From Phymorhynchus buccinoides (Eukaryota > Mollusca > Gastropoda > Neogastropoda > Raphitomidae): 64,000 bases of DNA. Of this stretch, positions 10,557 to 22,436 are shown piece by piece. Under the pieces are notes generated by a model. The model did no database searches. It saw nothing but the letters and a program-made list of their open reading frames with translations, and had not been told where the DNA came from. Position numbers and translations under genes: made by a program. The first letter of the stretch is position 1. Every line of letters begins with the position of its first letter. Location of the stretch: assembly GCA_017654935.2 (NCBI GenBank), contig CM065699.1, positions 8,655,638-8,719,637 of the forward strand, in the 5' to 3' direction.

Positions 10557-12208
10557 AATACTGGAGGCAATGCCCGGAGGCAGTGCAACTCCAGTAAAGT
10601 CCCGATTTTTTAACAATACAGATAGGCGTAGAGTTGCAAAAAGGGTGGTTGGTCGATGTTACGCAGTGTTTTGGGCGTTTTTTGTGATGCCATATTTCTG
10701 GTTTGGAACCTCAGCGCAGTATGCGTATCACGTGACGCGCAGATGTGTATTGACCGATTTCGTTCAGTTGAGTTCAGTTGCCATGTTTGTCTTGAATGGG
10801 ACACATCGGGTTTTTTTGGTCCTCAGCTGTTAGCTTTGGGATGTGGACCGGGGGCAACTCAGTTATGTTTTTTGTAAGCTGCTGTTGATGCAGGTTCGTA
10901 CCTATGGGTTTACTCTCTTGTTATTTCTATGAATACAGTTGTTGCATTCCTTGTATGGAATTCTAATTTTTGGCTTCGTTTGGTGAGTTCGTTACTTGGT
11001 TGTGATAGACGTCAAGGTGGTGTGTCAAAGGTATTACTCTTTGTGAATGTTGGAAGAAGTCAATGATAGTTTGCAGGTTCCAAGGTGTTGTGTTGAGTGC
11101 GTTGTTGTTTGGTAATAATCAGTTTGTTCCATTTTGATGGTGGTTTGTTCTTTGTTAACAGGAGACTATTTGGTTGGTAAGTCTCGTGGGCTGTTAACAC
11201 GTACATATTTTGGATAGCTTGTATATGGTTGGTATCGATCATTTCAGCTTCTGTGGCTGGCTAGGAGAGTGGTGTGGCATGGGCCCCATCTCCTTTGACG
11301 CGCTGACTTTCCTTTCCGTGCGGCGGTCTGGAGCAAAGTGACAGAGTCGGCAACACCAGGATGCACGCGGGCAGACGCGACTTCGTTCTGCACCGGCGGG
11401 CCTGGTTGAAGAGAAAACGGCAGGAGTGCACTGGGAGCACCTGCGCTATTTACTGCCAGTTTGGTTTGTGGGATTGAGTAGTAGATAAAATGAGTTAGTT
11501 TTGGATAACTACGAAGGAACCTACTACTTGTGTACTTGTAAATGGAGATGGTTTTGGAAAACTCAAATGGGAGACAATTTGAGGATTAATTAAGAAAATG
11601 TGTTATTGAAATAGTTTCCCTTTTCTAGGTATATTAAGAAAAGGCGAAACACCCGAAGGAATTTTATATTTAGTGTGGAGAGTGAACTGAAGATGAATGA
11701 TAATTGAATGTGAAACTTTCTTTTGATTTAATAGTTGACCAGGATTGAATTCTACCTGCTTTTGTGGACTGTTGTTGATTGTTCGTCTGTGTCGTGAGGT
11801 GTGGATAATTTGGAGAGAGAGAGAGACACGAACATTCTCATGCGCTTGCATAGTCATACACTTTGATTGTTAATGTTCATTATTTCCCCTCACGCACGGG
11901 TGTAACAGTCGACCAAAACTGGGCTCTTATACGAGTATACGTTGTGTCTAATAATATTAGCTTGCTGACGTGTGTGTACCCTTTCACCACGTCGTGTCCA
12001 ATTAGCAAGAACTGACCAGCGTCAACACTAGTTAGTGGCCCTGGGAGTCGATTACCAATCATTTGGCTAAGCCAGTGACTGACCCCTAGTCCTGAAATAG
12101 AACTGTTGAAAGGTTCGTGACCCTAATTATAAGTGCAAAGGTTCATAACGCATTTTTGAGTGCAATGTACTGACCGCCTTTACCTGTTTCAAAAGTTAGT
12201 TTGAGTAC
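10557..12208. other. Non-coding stretch, no gene recognised
   Basis: Open frames here (e.g. 10474-10833) do not survive in the duplicate because of a 1-bp insertion there (CCCGGAGG versus CCCTGGAGG near 10575), so they are not conserved genes. GC-rich patch 11270-11450, short (GA)n at 11812-11826. It may contain old transposon sequence, but I see no diagnostic terminus or domain. Confidence 0.6.
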
Positions 12209-12263
<55 letters not shown>

Positions 12264-12318
12264 CATCTTCTATAGCGCTATTCTCCTGACACAGCATGAC
12301 TCACCGCGCTTTACATGG
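12209..12318. repeat. (TAA)n plus TATAGCGC...GCGCTTTACAT element, member 1
   Basis: (TAA)18 at 12209-12262 followed by TGCATCTTCTATAGCGCT, a loop, then CGCGCTTTACATGGGG. The same architecture recurs at 23047-23132 and 27572-27662, so this is a dispersed element with a microsatellite at one end and a short AGCGC/GCGCT inverted core. Confidence 0.8.
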
Positions 12319-12935
12319 GGAACAAATCATCAACCAATAGTGAACATAGAAAGAAAGTTCGTTGGTTATGAGAAAGAGAAGAATAACACCTGAAATAAGT
12401 TATTATGGCTTGAAATAGAACCGTTGAAATTGGTCGATAAGTGCTGAGCTCATATTACTGACGCTTTGGTTGCTTTGAACTGTTCTTTTGTGTCTGGAAG
12501 GCACGCATATGTTACGCCCAATCTGTGAAATTGCCCATTTCATGAAATGGGCAAAATGGTTTGCCCAGTTCGTGAAATAGCCAATTTAAAACTTACAATT
12601 TAGAAAAGCAATTGGAATTAAAAGCAAGTGGATCGCTGGGCGGCAGATAAGTTCACGGGCGGGCGAATTTTGGCACATGGCAGCAGCATGACGCATCTGA
12701 GCTCCAGTGACTAGAAACTAAGCAATTGCCAAAAAAAATGAATAAATAACAAGATACAGCTCAGACAAGGACGATCTAGCCCAAAGAATGTGGGGGGTTT
12801 CATGGTCAAGGTCAGAACGCCAATAATTTATGCTCGGTTGTCTTCTACTCTACGTCATACACCACAACACACAATCTGAAGCGCTTCTGTCAAGTAAGAA
12901 TGTGGAAAATATGGCTTAAAACCCCTTTTTTTTAG
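12319..12935. other. Non-coding stretch with a TGCCCATTTCATGAAATGGGCA hairpin (12517-12593)
   Basis: No gene. At 12517-12593 a palindromic block (GCCCATTTCATGAAATGGGC) is followed by GGTTTGCCCAGTTCGTGAAAT. A related block lies at 18503-18594, so this is a small dispersed hairpin family. The rest is AT-rich with no recognised content. Confidence 0.6.
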
Positions 12936-13290
12936 ACCCCAACCACTTTCAAGGCCTACCGATCTCCTTGACCTTGACCTTGATCGCTTTACCATCATCA
13001 TATTTGCCATACACCAATGCACCTACATGCCAAATTTGAAGACTCTAAGTCCAACGGTGTAGAAGTTATGGCCCTTAACATATTTTAGGTTTTCAAGGTC
13101 ATGATCACGATTGCGATAATTTATGCACGGATGTCTTCCCCTTTTGGGTGACACACCAGCACACCAAATTTGAAGCGGTTCTGTCAAGCGGTTCGGGATA
13201 AAACGCTCACGGACGGACGAACGCACGGATGCACGGTCGGACGGACGGACGGATGGAACAAAAACAATGATTCACGAAGCTTCGCTCCGG
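12936..13290. repeat. Dispersed repeat with GACCTTGACCTTGA and (GGAC)n end
   Basis: Begins ACCACTTTCAAGGCCTACCG, then CTCCTTGACCTTGACCTTGA, CCAAATTTGAAG, TTTTCAAGGTCATGATC, GTCAAGCGGTTCGGG, and ends in GGACGGACGAACG/(GGAC)n. The same monomer occurs twice in tandem at 26158-26800. A repeat tail of the form (GGAC)n is common in mollusc genomes (general knowledge). Extended nuclear-receptor half-sites TCAAGGTCA recur in it. Confidence 0.75.
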
Positions 13291-13659
13291 AATTAATATT
13301 TTTTGTTCATTAGCACACAGAGATCAAGAATGGGTTCAAAAAACGTTGCTATTCTACCCACAACTTGGCAGGAAATCAAAACAATCACGTGGGGACCTCT
13401 TAGCTCAAAGGACGCAAGGAGGACGGGGTCTAAGATGTGAGAGGAATGATGTCACATGGGGTTTAAATGTCTCCGAACGGGTGTGCATCCCATCGATTAA
13501 GGGTCTGCACCCCCAGTAAAGGATGTACGCTCCAGTCAAGGGTGTGTAGGTGTATCTCCCAAAGGACGCAAGGAGGACAGGGGCTAAGATATCTGTATTT
13601 GTTACGTTGAAGGAGCCTATGAAGGCTATTACTCAACGGAAAGGGGAGAGCGCTTTACG
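13291..13659. other. Non-coding, with a 30-bp direct repeat pair
   Basis: AAAGGACGCAAGGAGGAC followed by GGGG...CTAAGAT appears at 13407-13436 and 13561-13590, about 154 bp apart. Nothing else recognised. Confidence 0.6.
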
Positions 13660-14262
13660 AGTTTAAAAGCACTGTCCTGGTGGTATGACAGTGAGCTAAA
13701 AGTACTGTCATGATGGTAACTATGACAGTGAGTTAAAAGTACTGTCCTGATGGTATGACAGTGAGCTAAAAGTACTGTCCTGATGGTATGACAGTGAGTT
13801 TAAAATACTGTCCTGGTGGTATGACAGTGAGTTTAAAGTACTGTCCTGATGGTATGACAGTGAGGTTAAAGTACTGTCCAGGTGGTATGACAGTGAGTTT
13901 AAAATACTGTCCTGGTGGTATGACAGTGAGTTAAAAGTACTGTCCTGGTGGTATGACAGTGAGTTTAAAATACTGTCCTGGTGGTATGACAGTGAGTTTA
14001 AAATACTGTCCTGGTGGTATGACAGTGAGTTTAAAATACTGTCCTGGTTGTATGACAGTGAGTTTAAAATACTGTCCTGGTGGTATGACAGTGAGTTTAA
14101 AATACTGTCCTGGTGGTATGACAGTGAGTTTAAAATACTGTCCTGGTGGTATGACAGTGAGTTTAAAATACTGTCCTGGTGGTATGGCAGTGAGTTTAAA
14201 ATACTGTCCTGGTGGTATGGCAGTGAGTTAAAATGTTACTGTCCTGATGGTATGACAGTAAG
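13660..14262. repeat. 33-bp minisatellite (about 18 units)
   Basis: Unit TGACAGTGAGTTTAAAATAC plus TGTCCTGGTGGTA, 33 bp. The first units are more variable (GTTAAAAGTACTGTCCTGATGG); the last ten are nearly identical. As 33 is a multiple of three, two plus-strand frames stay open (11-residue periods MTVSLKYCPGG and YDSEFKILSWW). There is no sign of splicing or initiation that would make it coding. Confidence 0.95.
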
Positions 14263-14665
14263 ACAATGGGCCATAGACCTTTCTTTTGCGGCATCTAGGC
14301 AAGACCACTCCGGCTAGCGCAGCGCTCACCTAGGCTCATGAGGCGCTGAAGGGTCGTGTGCGTCGCACGCTCAATGAAAAGGGAGGATAACTGCAAAACA
14401 GCAAAGAGCCAAGGGAGACTATAGCTGTCCAGTGTAGAGTACCTTATCCATGTGAAAACAAAGCTCCATGAGCAGAAGTGACGTCAAACACGGCCCACGG
14501 GACGGAAACCAACCGCGCGCTAAGAGCTCGGCGGTTCTCGGCCTCGCAATAATTCTATACCAAACGGATGATTGCTTCTAACAAGTAATGCTCAGATGGT
14601 TTCACTTGTTTAAACCAAAACTCCTGTACTGGTCATAGTTACTTCAGTCTGGTCTGCTTATGTAC
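14263..14665. other. Spacer between the 33-bp and 39-bp minisatellites
   Basis: About 400 bp, GC-rich in places (14300-14540). No gene, RNA or transposon terminus recognised. Retained in the duplicate at 51401-51805 with no difference I noticed. Confidence 0.5.
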
Positions 14666-17200
14666 ATGTCTGTGTGATCCATGTCAGCTCAGTGTGGAAC
14701 TCAGTGTGGACTGACTCTGTGTGATCCATGTCAGCTCAGTGTGGAACTCAGTGTGGACTGACTCTGTGTGATCTATGTCAGCTCAGTGTGGACTGATTAT
14801 GTCTGTGTGATCCATGTCAGCTCGGTGTGGAGCTCAGTGTGGACTGACTCTGTGTGATCCATGTCAGCTCAGTGTGGACTGATTATGTCTGTGTGATCCA
14901 TGTCAGCTCAGTGTGGACTGACTTTGTCTGTGTGATCCATGTCAGCTCAGTGTGGACTCAGTGTGGACTGACTCTGTGTGATCTATGTCAGCTCAGTGTG
15001 GACTGACTCTGTCTGTGTGATCCATGTCAGCTCAGTGTGGACTGATTATGTCTGTGTGATCCATGTCAGCTCAGTGTGGACTGATTATGTATGTGTGATC
15101 CATGTCAGCTCAGTGTGGACTGACTCTGTCTGTGTGATCCATGTCAGCTCAGTGTGGACTGATTCTGTCTGTGTGATCCATGTCAGCTCAGTGTGGACTG
15201 ATTATGTATGCGTGATCCATGTCAGCTCAGTGTCGTCTGATTATGTCTGTGTGCTCCATGTCAGCTCAATGTGGACAGAATCTGTCTGTGTGATCCATGT
15301 CAGCTCGGTGTGGACTGATCCATGTCAGCTGAGTGTGGTCTGTCTGTGTGATCCATGTCAGCTCAAAATGGACTGATTCTGTCTGTGTGATCCATGTCAG
15401 CTCAATGTGGACTGATTCTGTCTGTGTGATCCATGTCAGCTCGGTGTGGTCTGATTCTGTATGTGTGATCCATGTCAGCTCGGTGTGGACTGACTCTGTC
15501 TGTGTGATCCATGTCAGCTCAGTGTGGACTGATTCTGTCTGTGTGATCCATGTCAGCTCGGTGTGGTCTGATTCGGTTTGTGTGATCCATGTAAGCTGAG
15601 TGTGGACTAATTCTGTCTGTGTGATCCATGTCAGCTCAGTGTGGACTGATTCTGTCTGTGTGATCTATGTCAGCTGAGTGTGGACTGATTATGTCTGTGT
15701 GATCCATGTCAGCTCGGTGTGGAGCTCAGTGTATGACTCTGTGTGATCTATGTCAGCTCAGTGTGGACTGATTATGTCTGTGTGATCCATGTCAGCTCAG
15801 TGTGGACTGATTCTGTCTGTGTGATCCATGTCAGCTCAGTGTGGAACTGATGTGGACTGTCTGTGTGATCCATGTCAGCTCAGTGTGGACTGATTCTGTC
15901 TGTGTGATCCATGTCAGCTCAGTGTGGACTGATTATGTCTGTGTGATCCATGTCAGCTCAGTGTGGACTGATTATGTATGTGTGATCCATGTCAGCTCAG
16001 TGTGGACTGACTTCTGTCTGTGTGATCCATGTCAGCTCAGTGTGGACTGATTCTGTCTGTGTGATCCATGTCAGCTCAGTGTCGTCTGATTATGTCTGCG
16101 TGATCCATGTCAGCTCAGTGTGGACTGATTATGTCTGTGTGATCCATGTCAGCTCAATGTGGACTGATCTGTCTGTGTGATCCATGTCAGCTCGGTGTGG
16201 ACTGATCCATGTCAACTGAGTGTGGTCTGTCTGTGTGATCCATGTCAGCTCGGTGTGGTCTGATTCTGTCTGTGTGATCCATGTCAGCTCAGTGTGGACT
16301 GATTCTGTCTGTGTGATCCATGTCAGCTCGGTGTGGTCTGATTCTGTATGTGTGATCCATGTCAGCTCGGTGTGGACTGACTCTGTATGTGTGATCCATG
16401 TCAGCTGAGTGTGGACTGATTCTGTCTGTGTGATCCATGTCAGCTCAGTGTGGACTGATTCTGTCTGTGTGATCCATGTAAGCTCAGTGTGGACTGATTA
16501 TGTCTGTGTGATCCATGTCAGCTCAGTGTGGACTGATTCTGTCTGTGTGATCCATGTCAGCTGAGTGTGGACTGATTCTGTCTGTGTGATCCATGTCAGC
16601 TCAGTGTGGACTGATTCTGTCTGTGTGATCCATGTCAGCTCGGTGTGGACTGATTCTGTCTGTGTGATCCATGTCAGCTCAGTGTGGACTGATTATGTCT
16701 GTGTGATCCATGTCAGCTCAGTGTGGACTGATTCTGTCTGTGTGATCCATGTCAGCTCAGTGTGGACTGATTCTGTCTGTGTGATCTATGTCAGCTCAGT
16801 GTGGACTGATTATGTCTGTGTGATCCATGTCAGCTCAGTGTGGACTGATTCTGTCTGTGTGATCCATGTCAGCTCAGTGTGGACTGATTCTGTCTGTGTG
16901 ATCCATGTCAGCTCAGTGTGGACTGATTCTGTCTGTGTGATCCATGTCAGCTCAGTGTGGACTGATTCTGTCTGTGTGATCCATGTCAGCTCAGTGTGGA
17001 CTGATTCTGTCTGTGTGATCCATGTCAGCTCAGTGTGGACTGATTCTGTCTGTGTGATCCATGTCAGCTCAGTGTGGACTGATTCTGTCTGTGTGATCCA
17101 TGTCAGCTCAGTGTGGACTGATTCTGTCTGTGTGATCCATGTCAGCTCAGTGTGGACTGATTCTGTCTGTGTGATCCATGTCAGCTCAGTGTCGTTTACT
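14666..17200. repeat. 39-bp minisatellite (about 65 units)
   Basis: Unit TGATTCTGTCTGTGTGATCC then ATGTCAGCTCAGTGTGGAC, 39 bp, with variants TGATTATG, TGACTCTG, GCTCGG, GCTGAG, GTGGTC and short units missing TCTG. The 3' third (about 16820-17190) is almost perfectly homogeneous. The period is divisible by three, so long frames run on both strands (13-residue period VCVIHVSSVWTDS on plus, ELTWITQTESVHT on minus); I treat them as repeat by-products. Confidence 0.95.
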
Positions 17201-17261
17201 GTAGAATCAAGACACTGAGCATACAACTGGTCCACAGATCAGTCAGCATTGTGGGAATAAT

Positions 17262-17482
17262 AGGTGAAGACGGGGTAAAAAAAAACCATGGGCGGGTAAG
17301 AAGCCCATGCCAATTATCTCATGAAATAAAAGCAATTTTCAGTCAAATTTGCCCATGAGACGAATGCTAAACATTAACACTCGTCTCATGGGCAAAATGT
17401 GAATGAAATTGGGCTTTATTTCATGAGATAATTGGCATGGACTTCTTACCCGCCCATGGGCTTTTTACCCCGTCTTCCCCTA
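17262..17482. mobile_element. Foldback MITE, member 1
   Basis: A nearly perfect inverted repeat of about 105 bp per arm. The left end GAAGACGGGGTAAAAA, ATGGGCGGGTAAGAAGCCCA, ATTATCTCATGAAAT and GCCCATGAGACGAATG are all mirrored on the right, ending TTTTTACCCCGTCTTCCCCT. Short central loop near AAACATTAACA. No coding capacity. Shares its outer arms with the element at 18089-18304. Confidence 0.85.
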
Positions 17483-18088
17483 CAGACTTCAATTTTACGT
17501 GTAGATAAGAATAACCGGAAGATGATGAACAAAACCTCCATCCACTTTAGTACAGGAGCTAGGCGACTGGAATTGGACATGTTGGATTGAAGCATGAAAC
17601 TTGGTGTGAAGCTTCTTTTCGTCCTACCGATCCAATGGACCCAAGAAATTCGTTTCCTCTGTATGCGTCACATGATATGCGTTTATAACGCCTGAACCCA
17701 AACCAAGATTTATCTCTAAAACTAGTAAAATCTGACGAACTGTGTGTTCAAATATAATTAAAGGAATAAAAGTAAATGTAATGATGCTAGATTAATATTT
17801 AAGAATCAAACATTTGAAAATGTATGTTGAAAGTACTAACACTGTGGAAACCTCCGCCAAAACGTTTCAGTTTAATAAGCCCCAAATGACCGAAAGTTGG
17901 CACTTTGGGGTAGAGTTTCGTAACTTTGGGCACATATAGAACACTCATAGATTATGTTTCTGCTGGTAAGCAAGCTGACAGAGTCACCTGTTGGTCGGAT
18001 GGAGCCGCTAAACCAGATACTTTTAAAGGCGTCTGATCATCAATACGACTGCACTTGCTTAACCCCTGCAAAGGGAGTAAAGCGCTAT
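17483..18088. other. Unique spacer between two related MITEs
   Basis: No gene seen. AT-rich with a short stretch CCCCAAATGACC...CACTTTGGGG (17880-17912) that can pair. The segment 17965-18085 (GTTGGTCGGATGG ... AAAGCGCTATA) could be a decayed SINE-like piece, but no tRNA-like promoter boxes could be confirmed. Confidence 0.4.
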
Positions 18089-18304
18089 AGGGGAAGACGG
18101 GGTAAAAAGCGCATGGGCGGGTAAGAAGCCCACCCCAATTATCTCATGAAATGAAGCAAATTTCAGTCTCATTTTGCCCACGAGACGAGCGTTAATGTCT
18201 AGCATTCGTCTCATGGGTAAAATTGACTGACATTTTCTTTATTTCATGAGATAATTGGGGTGGGCTTCTTACCCGCCCATGCGCTTTTTACCCCGTCTTC
18301 ACCT
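18089..18304. mobile_element. Foldback MITE, member 2
   Basis: Same family as 17262-17482: ends GGGGAAGACGGGGTAAAAAG and CTTTTTACCCCGTCTTCACC, inner stem GGCGGGTAAGAAGCCCACC, CAATTATCTCATGAAAT and its mirror, loop around GCGTTAATGTCTAGCAT. Arms slightly diverged from member 1 (GCGCATG for CCATG). The counterpart in the duplicate (55231-55446) has eroded arms. Confidence 0.85.
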
Positions 18305-18390
18305 ATAAATGTTCAGTATTATTATTATTATGATGTACACTCACTCACACTCACACACACAATCATCTAGAATACAACTACATGTGCGTT

Positions 18391-18393
<3 letters not shown>

Positions 18394-18439
<46 letters not shown>
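18394..18439. repeat. (CA)n microsatellite
   Basis: About 22 pure CA dinucleotides, preceded by shorter CA/CTCA patches from 18338. Confidence 0.9.
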
Positions 18440-18440
<1 letters not shown>

Positions 18441-18502
18441 CGGTGTGTGGGACTAGCGGTATCTGGTAACAAAATTATGCTTCCGTTGAAGTATCTTTCG
18501 CT

Positions 18503-18594
18503 GGATCCATGAAATTGCTTATTTCATGGAATGGGCAAGACGGGTTGCCCAGTGGGCCCATGCCCAGACCCAGTTCATGAAATGGACAATTACA
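18503..18594. repeat. CATGAAAT/ATTTCATG hairpin family, member 2
   Basis: ATCCATGAAATTGCTTATTT then CATGGAATGGGCAAGACGGG, GTTGCCCAGTGGGCC and CAGTTCATGAAATGGACAAT. Clearly related to 12517-12593 with the same order of blocks, here with an additional GGGCCCATGCCC palindrome. Confidence 0.6.
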
Positions 18595-18719
18595 CTTTGT
18601 GTTGGTATTTAGCAGAATCTTGCTACAGGGCCACGACACAACAACCTTCCTTGATATGCTGAATGCAAATCGGCAACTTGGTCAGATCCTGTCGCCACTT
18701 ACACACAACAGCAAACAAA

Positions 18720-18850
18720 CAACACACACACACACACACACGCACACACACACACACACACGCACACACACACACACACGCACGCACGCACACGCGCGCG
18801 CACACACGCGCGCATACACGCACACGCACACACGCACGCACACGCGCACG

Positions 18851-18893
<43 letters not shown>

Positions 18894-18909
18894 CAACAAC
18901 AACAACAAA
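18720..18909. repeat. (CA)n / (GCAC)n / (CAA)n compound microsatellite
   Basis: Alternating purine-pyrimidine tract with CACA, CGCA and CGCGCG patches (18790-18812), ending in (CAA)6. It may favour Z-DNA. Long reading frames across it are artefacts. Confidence 0.92.
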
Positions 18910-19722
18910 GGGGACTTTAGACTTAAAATTAAACTTGGTAACGCCAAAGACACTCTATAGTCTATGGTAACACTTTGATACAATCACACGGGAACAATGA
19001 CGTCAAATAGAAAAAACCACGTCACACAGCCAAAGGAGATGAAAAGAAATCTTATTCTCAAGAAAATAATATTAATATAACAACCTCTGACGTGTTTCAA
19101 GAAATTAGTGCATGTCGTAAATTGTATAAGACGGTGGGTCGATCTTGGAGATACTGCAATACCAGGAAATAATCGAACTTATTAAATTAATGTTATTATC
19201 AAACTTTGCCTATGTATATAAATCTCCCACTATGTCGTGAGATCCTGGGCCTATAGGGGTCCTATGATCTATTACAACCTATTCTTGACCAGTGAGTGGT
19301 CATATGCTAGTCGTCACTCACGTCAAGTGGTTGGCTCAATAGACGATTTTCGGAGGAAAAAACCCAGGGGAGAGCACTTCGTAAAAAATAGTTATTTACC
19401 TCCATTACTCGGTCAAATACCATAGCAACAATGCAACGATGGCGTCGAAGCTTGAAACCGCAGGATGCGAGTCAGCGACTTATAAATGACATATTATTTT
19501 AGAATGACACACGGTGTTCTAAGTGCTGTATGTCTGCTGAAACACACGAGTCGAAGGGCTACGAGAGCTGATGGTAGAGTGACTTCCCCTGTTTGACCGA
19601 TTGAATTAGGCAAGATCATTCCCACACACCATGAAATTAGTCCCCTTAATTATTTCCGAATAATTCCTATTAGCATGACGTCAGCCTGTAGGCGGGGCTA
19701 GACACCATATGACACCACCTCG
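18910..19722. other. Non-coding flank, no gene recognised
   Basis: AT-rich with no open frame that looks conserved. It differs from the duplicate (56066-56894) by scattered substitutions and 1-3 bp indels, more than the RT regions do, which argues against coding constraint. Confidence 0.5.
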
Positions 19723-19968
19723 TCTGAACAGGAAAAGCCTCGAGTTTGTGTGATTCACTTCCAGGATTCAAAACGTGACACTTTTACATACATATCTGAA
19801 TAAAAAGAACCTGAAAACAGACTTACAAAGCTCAAGGGCATCTGTAAACGTAGACTTTTGGAACCTCCTGATTCTGCCTATCGCATGGAATATTCCTGCA
19901 GGTTAGTGCCTGAAGAACTGAAACAAGAGCATGGCTATCACAGAGACTGCTATCAGATATTATATTAA
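19723..19968 (+). pseudogene. Exon-like fragment of an unknown protein with HGYHRDCYQ motif, one in-frame stop
   Basis: Reading from 19723, the frame gives SEQEKPRVCVIHFQDSKRD, then TFTYISE, a TAA stop at 19801-19803, and then about 54 codons including LLEPPDSAYRMEYSCRLVPE and ELKQEHGYHRDCYQ before TAA at 19966-19968. The spaced Cys/His residues (C-x2-HF, C-x-L-V-P, H-G-Y-H-x-x-C-Y) resemble the N-terminal part of uncharacterised, transposon-associated proteins of marine invertebrates as I remember them. The stop is shared by both copies (56895-57140), so the break predates the duplication. Function unknown. Confidence 0.5.
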
Positions 19969-20189
19969 AGATTATATTTAAAGTTTTACCAAAATCACGT
20001 CCATGATTCTTTAAAGATGTGTGTCCATAACGAAACCCTTGAAAATATGGTGTATACGTAAGATTTTCAGTTTTGATTATTGTTAGAAAATCAAATGTAT
20101 ACAAACATAATTATACTCATTAGTTGTTCCTTGATAGATTAACACAACCGCAAAACTAAGTTAAAAATTTGGTGTTTAATTTAAATAAT

Positions 20190-21292
20190 ACATTTCCCTG
20201 GTCACAATAATGCTCTGGTTTATGAAATAAAAGAAAAAAAGTCAAGCACCTAATTCTTTGCTTTCTTTCTATTTAATAATACCAAGAGAAGTCATATATT
20301 TCCCTGGTCGCTATAATGCTCTGGTTTATGAAATAAAAGAAAAAAAGTCAAGCACCTAATTCTTTGCTTTCTTTCTATTTAATAATACCAAGAGAAGTCA
20401 TATATTTCCCTGGTCGCTATAATGCTCTGGTTTATGAAATAAAAGAAAAAAAGTCAAGCACCTAATTCTTTGCTTTCTTTCTATTTAATAATACCAAGAG
20501 AAGTCATATATTTCCCTGGTCGCTATAATGCTCTGGTTTATGAAATAAAAGAAAAAAGTCAAGCACCTAATTCTTTGCTTTCTTTCTATTTAATAAGACC
20601 AAGAGAAGTCATATATTTCCCTGGTCGCTATAATGCTCTGGTTTATGAAATAAAAGAAAGAAAGTCAAGCACCTAATTCTTTGCTTTCTTTCTATTTAAT
20701 AATACCAAGAGAAGTCATATATTTCCCTGGTCGCTATAATGCTCTGGTTTATGAAATAAAAGAAAGAAAGTCAAGCACCTAATTCTTTGCTTTCTTTCTA
20801 TTTAATAATACCAAGAGAAGTCATATATTTCCCTGGTCGCTATAATGCTCTGGTTTATGAAATAAAAGAAAGAAAGTCAAGCACCTAATTCTTTGCTTTC
20901 TTTCTATTTAATAATACCAGGAGAAGTCATATATTTCCCTGGTCGCAATAATGCTCTGGTTTATGAAATAAAAGAAAAAAGTCAAGCACCTAATTCTTTG
21001 CTTTCTTTCTATTTAATAATACCAGGAGAAGTCATATATTTCCCTGGTCGCTATAATGCTCTGGGACGGTATTCATGTCGAGATAGCATGAGACTTAGCA
21101 TGATGCTAACTTAGAAGCTCTTCCAATGTCCTATAGGATTTAATAGGACTTTTGGAAGAGCTTCTAAGTTAGCATCATGCTAAGTCTCATGCTATCTCAA
21201 CGTGAATACCGTCCCTGGTATATGAAATAAAAGAAAAAAAGTCAAGCACCTAATTCTTTCCTTTCTTTCTATTTAATAAGACCAAGACAAAC
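20190..21292. repeat. 106-bp tandem repeat (about ten units), interrupted by a MITE
   Basis: Unit CCCTGGTCGCTATAATGCTC, TGGTTTATGAAATAAAAGAA, AAAAAGTCAAGCACCTAATT, CTTTGCTTTCTTTCTATTTA, ATAATACCAAGAGAAGTCAT, ATATTT. Units start near 20196, 20301, 20408, 20514, 20621, 20726, 20832, 20937 and 21042. They differ at few sites (AAGAAAAAAA versus AAGAAAGAAA, CCAAGAG versus CCAGGAG). The last unit is split by the element at 21063-21215. Confidence 0.95.
21063..21215. mobile_element. 153-bp foldback MITE inserted in the 106-bp repeat
   Basis: Ends GGGACGGTATTCATGTCGAG and CTCAACGTGAATACCGTCCC; inner stems ATAGCATGAGACTTAGCATG, ATGCTAACTTAGAAGCTCTT and their mirrors around a loop near CCTATAGG. It sits between GCTCTGG and TATATGAAATAAAAG of a repeat unit, so insertion is certain. 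The flanks suggest a very short duplication (CTGG) but this is ambiguous. No coding capacity. Confidence 0.9.
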
Positions 21293-21568
21293 TAAACAAA
21301 AATACAGAGACACTATAATCATTGATTTGAACCGTTGACTCCAACAGGAAAATGTCAAACTGTAGGTGGGTTTCAAAGCAATAAATCACACGTGTGGCGA
21401 ACGAACACATTTACAGCAACAAAGTTAATAGATCATTCTCTACAACAGGCCATACATCAGAGATCATTATCAGGCGAAAGAAGTTTCCAGTTCGCGAATA
21501 CACATCTGTCTATGCATTCGTGCTCGCACACACGCGCGCGTAACCTCACTCACTCACTACATCCACAA

Positions 21569-22430
<862 letters not shown>

Positions 22431-22436
22431 CTCTCT

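Noticed and set aside
10474..10833. 119-residue frame
   Set aside because: Broken by a 1-bp insertion in the otherwise identical duplicate and shows no domain.
11270..11460. tRNA-derived SINE or LTR
   Set aside because: GC-rich and complex, but no A/B boxes, TG...CA ends or primer-binding site could be identified.
16565..17218. 217-residue repeat frame (VCVIHVSSVWTDS) and its minus-strand partner
   Set aside because: Period 39 bp keeps frames open by arithmetic on both strands; no start context, splice sites or non-repeat domain.
18599..18983. THTHTH and CVCVCV frames
   Set aside because: Translations of (CA)n; the same applies at 8185-8436, 27643-28157, 28319-29372 and 55755-56143.
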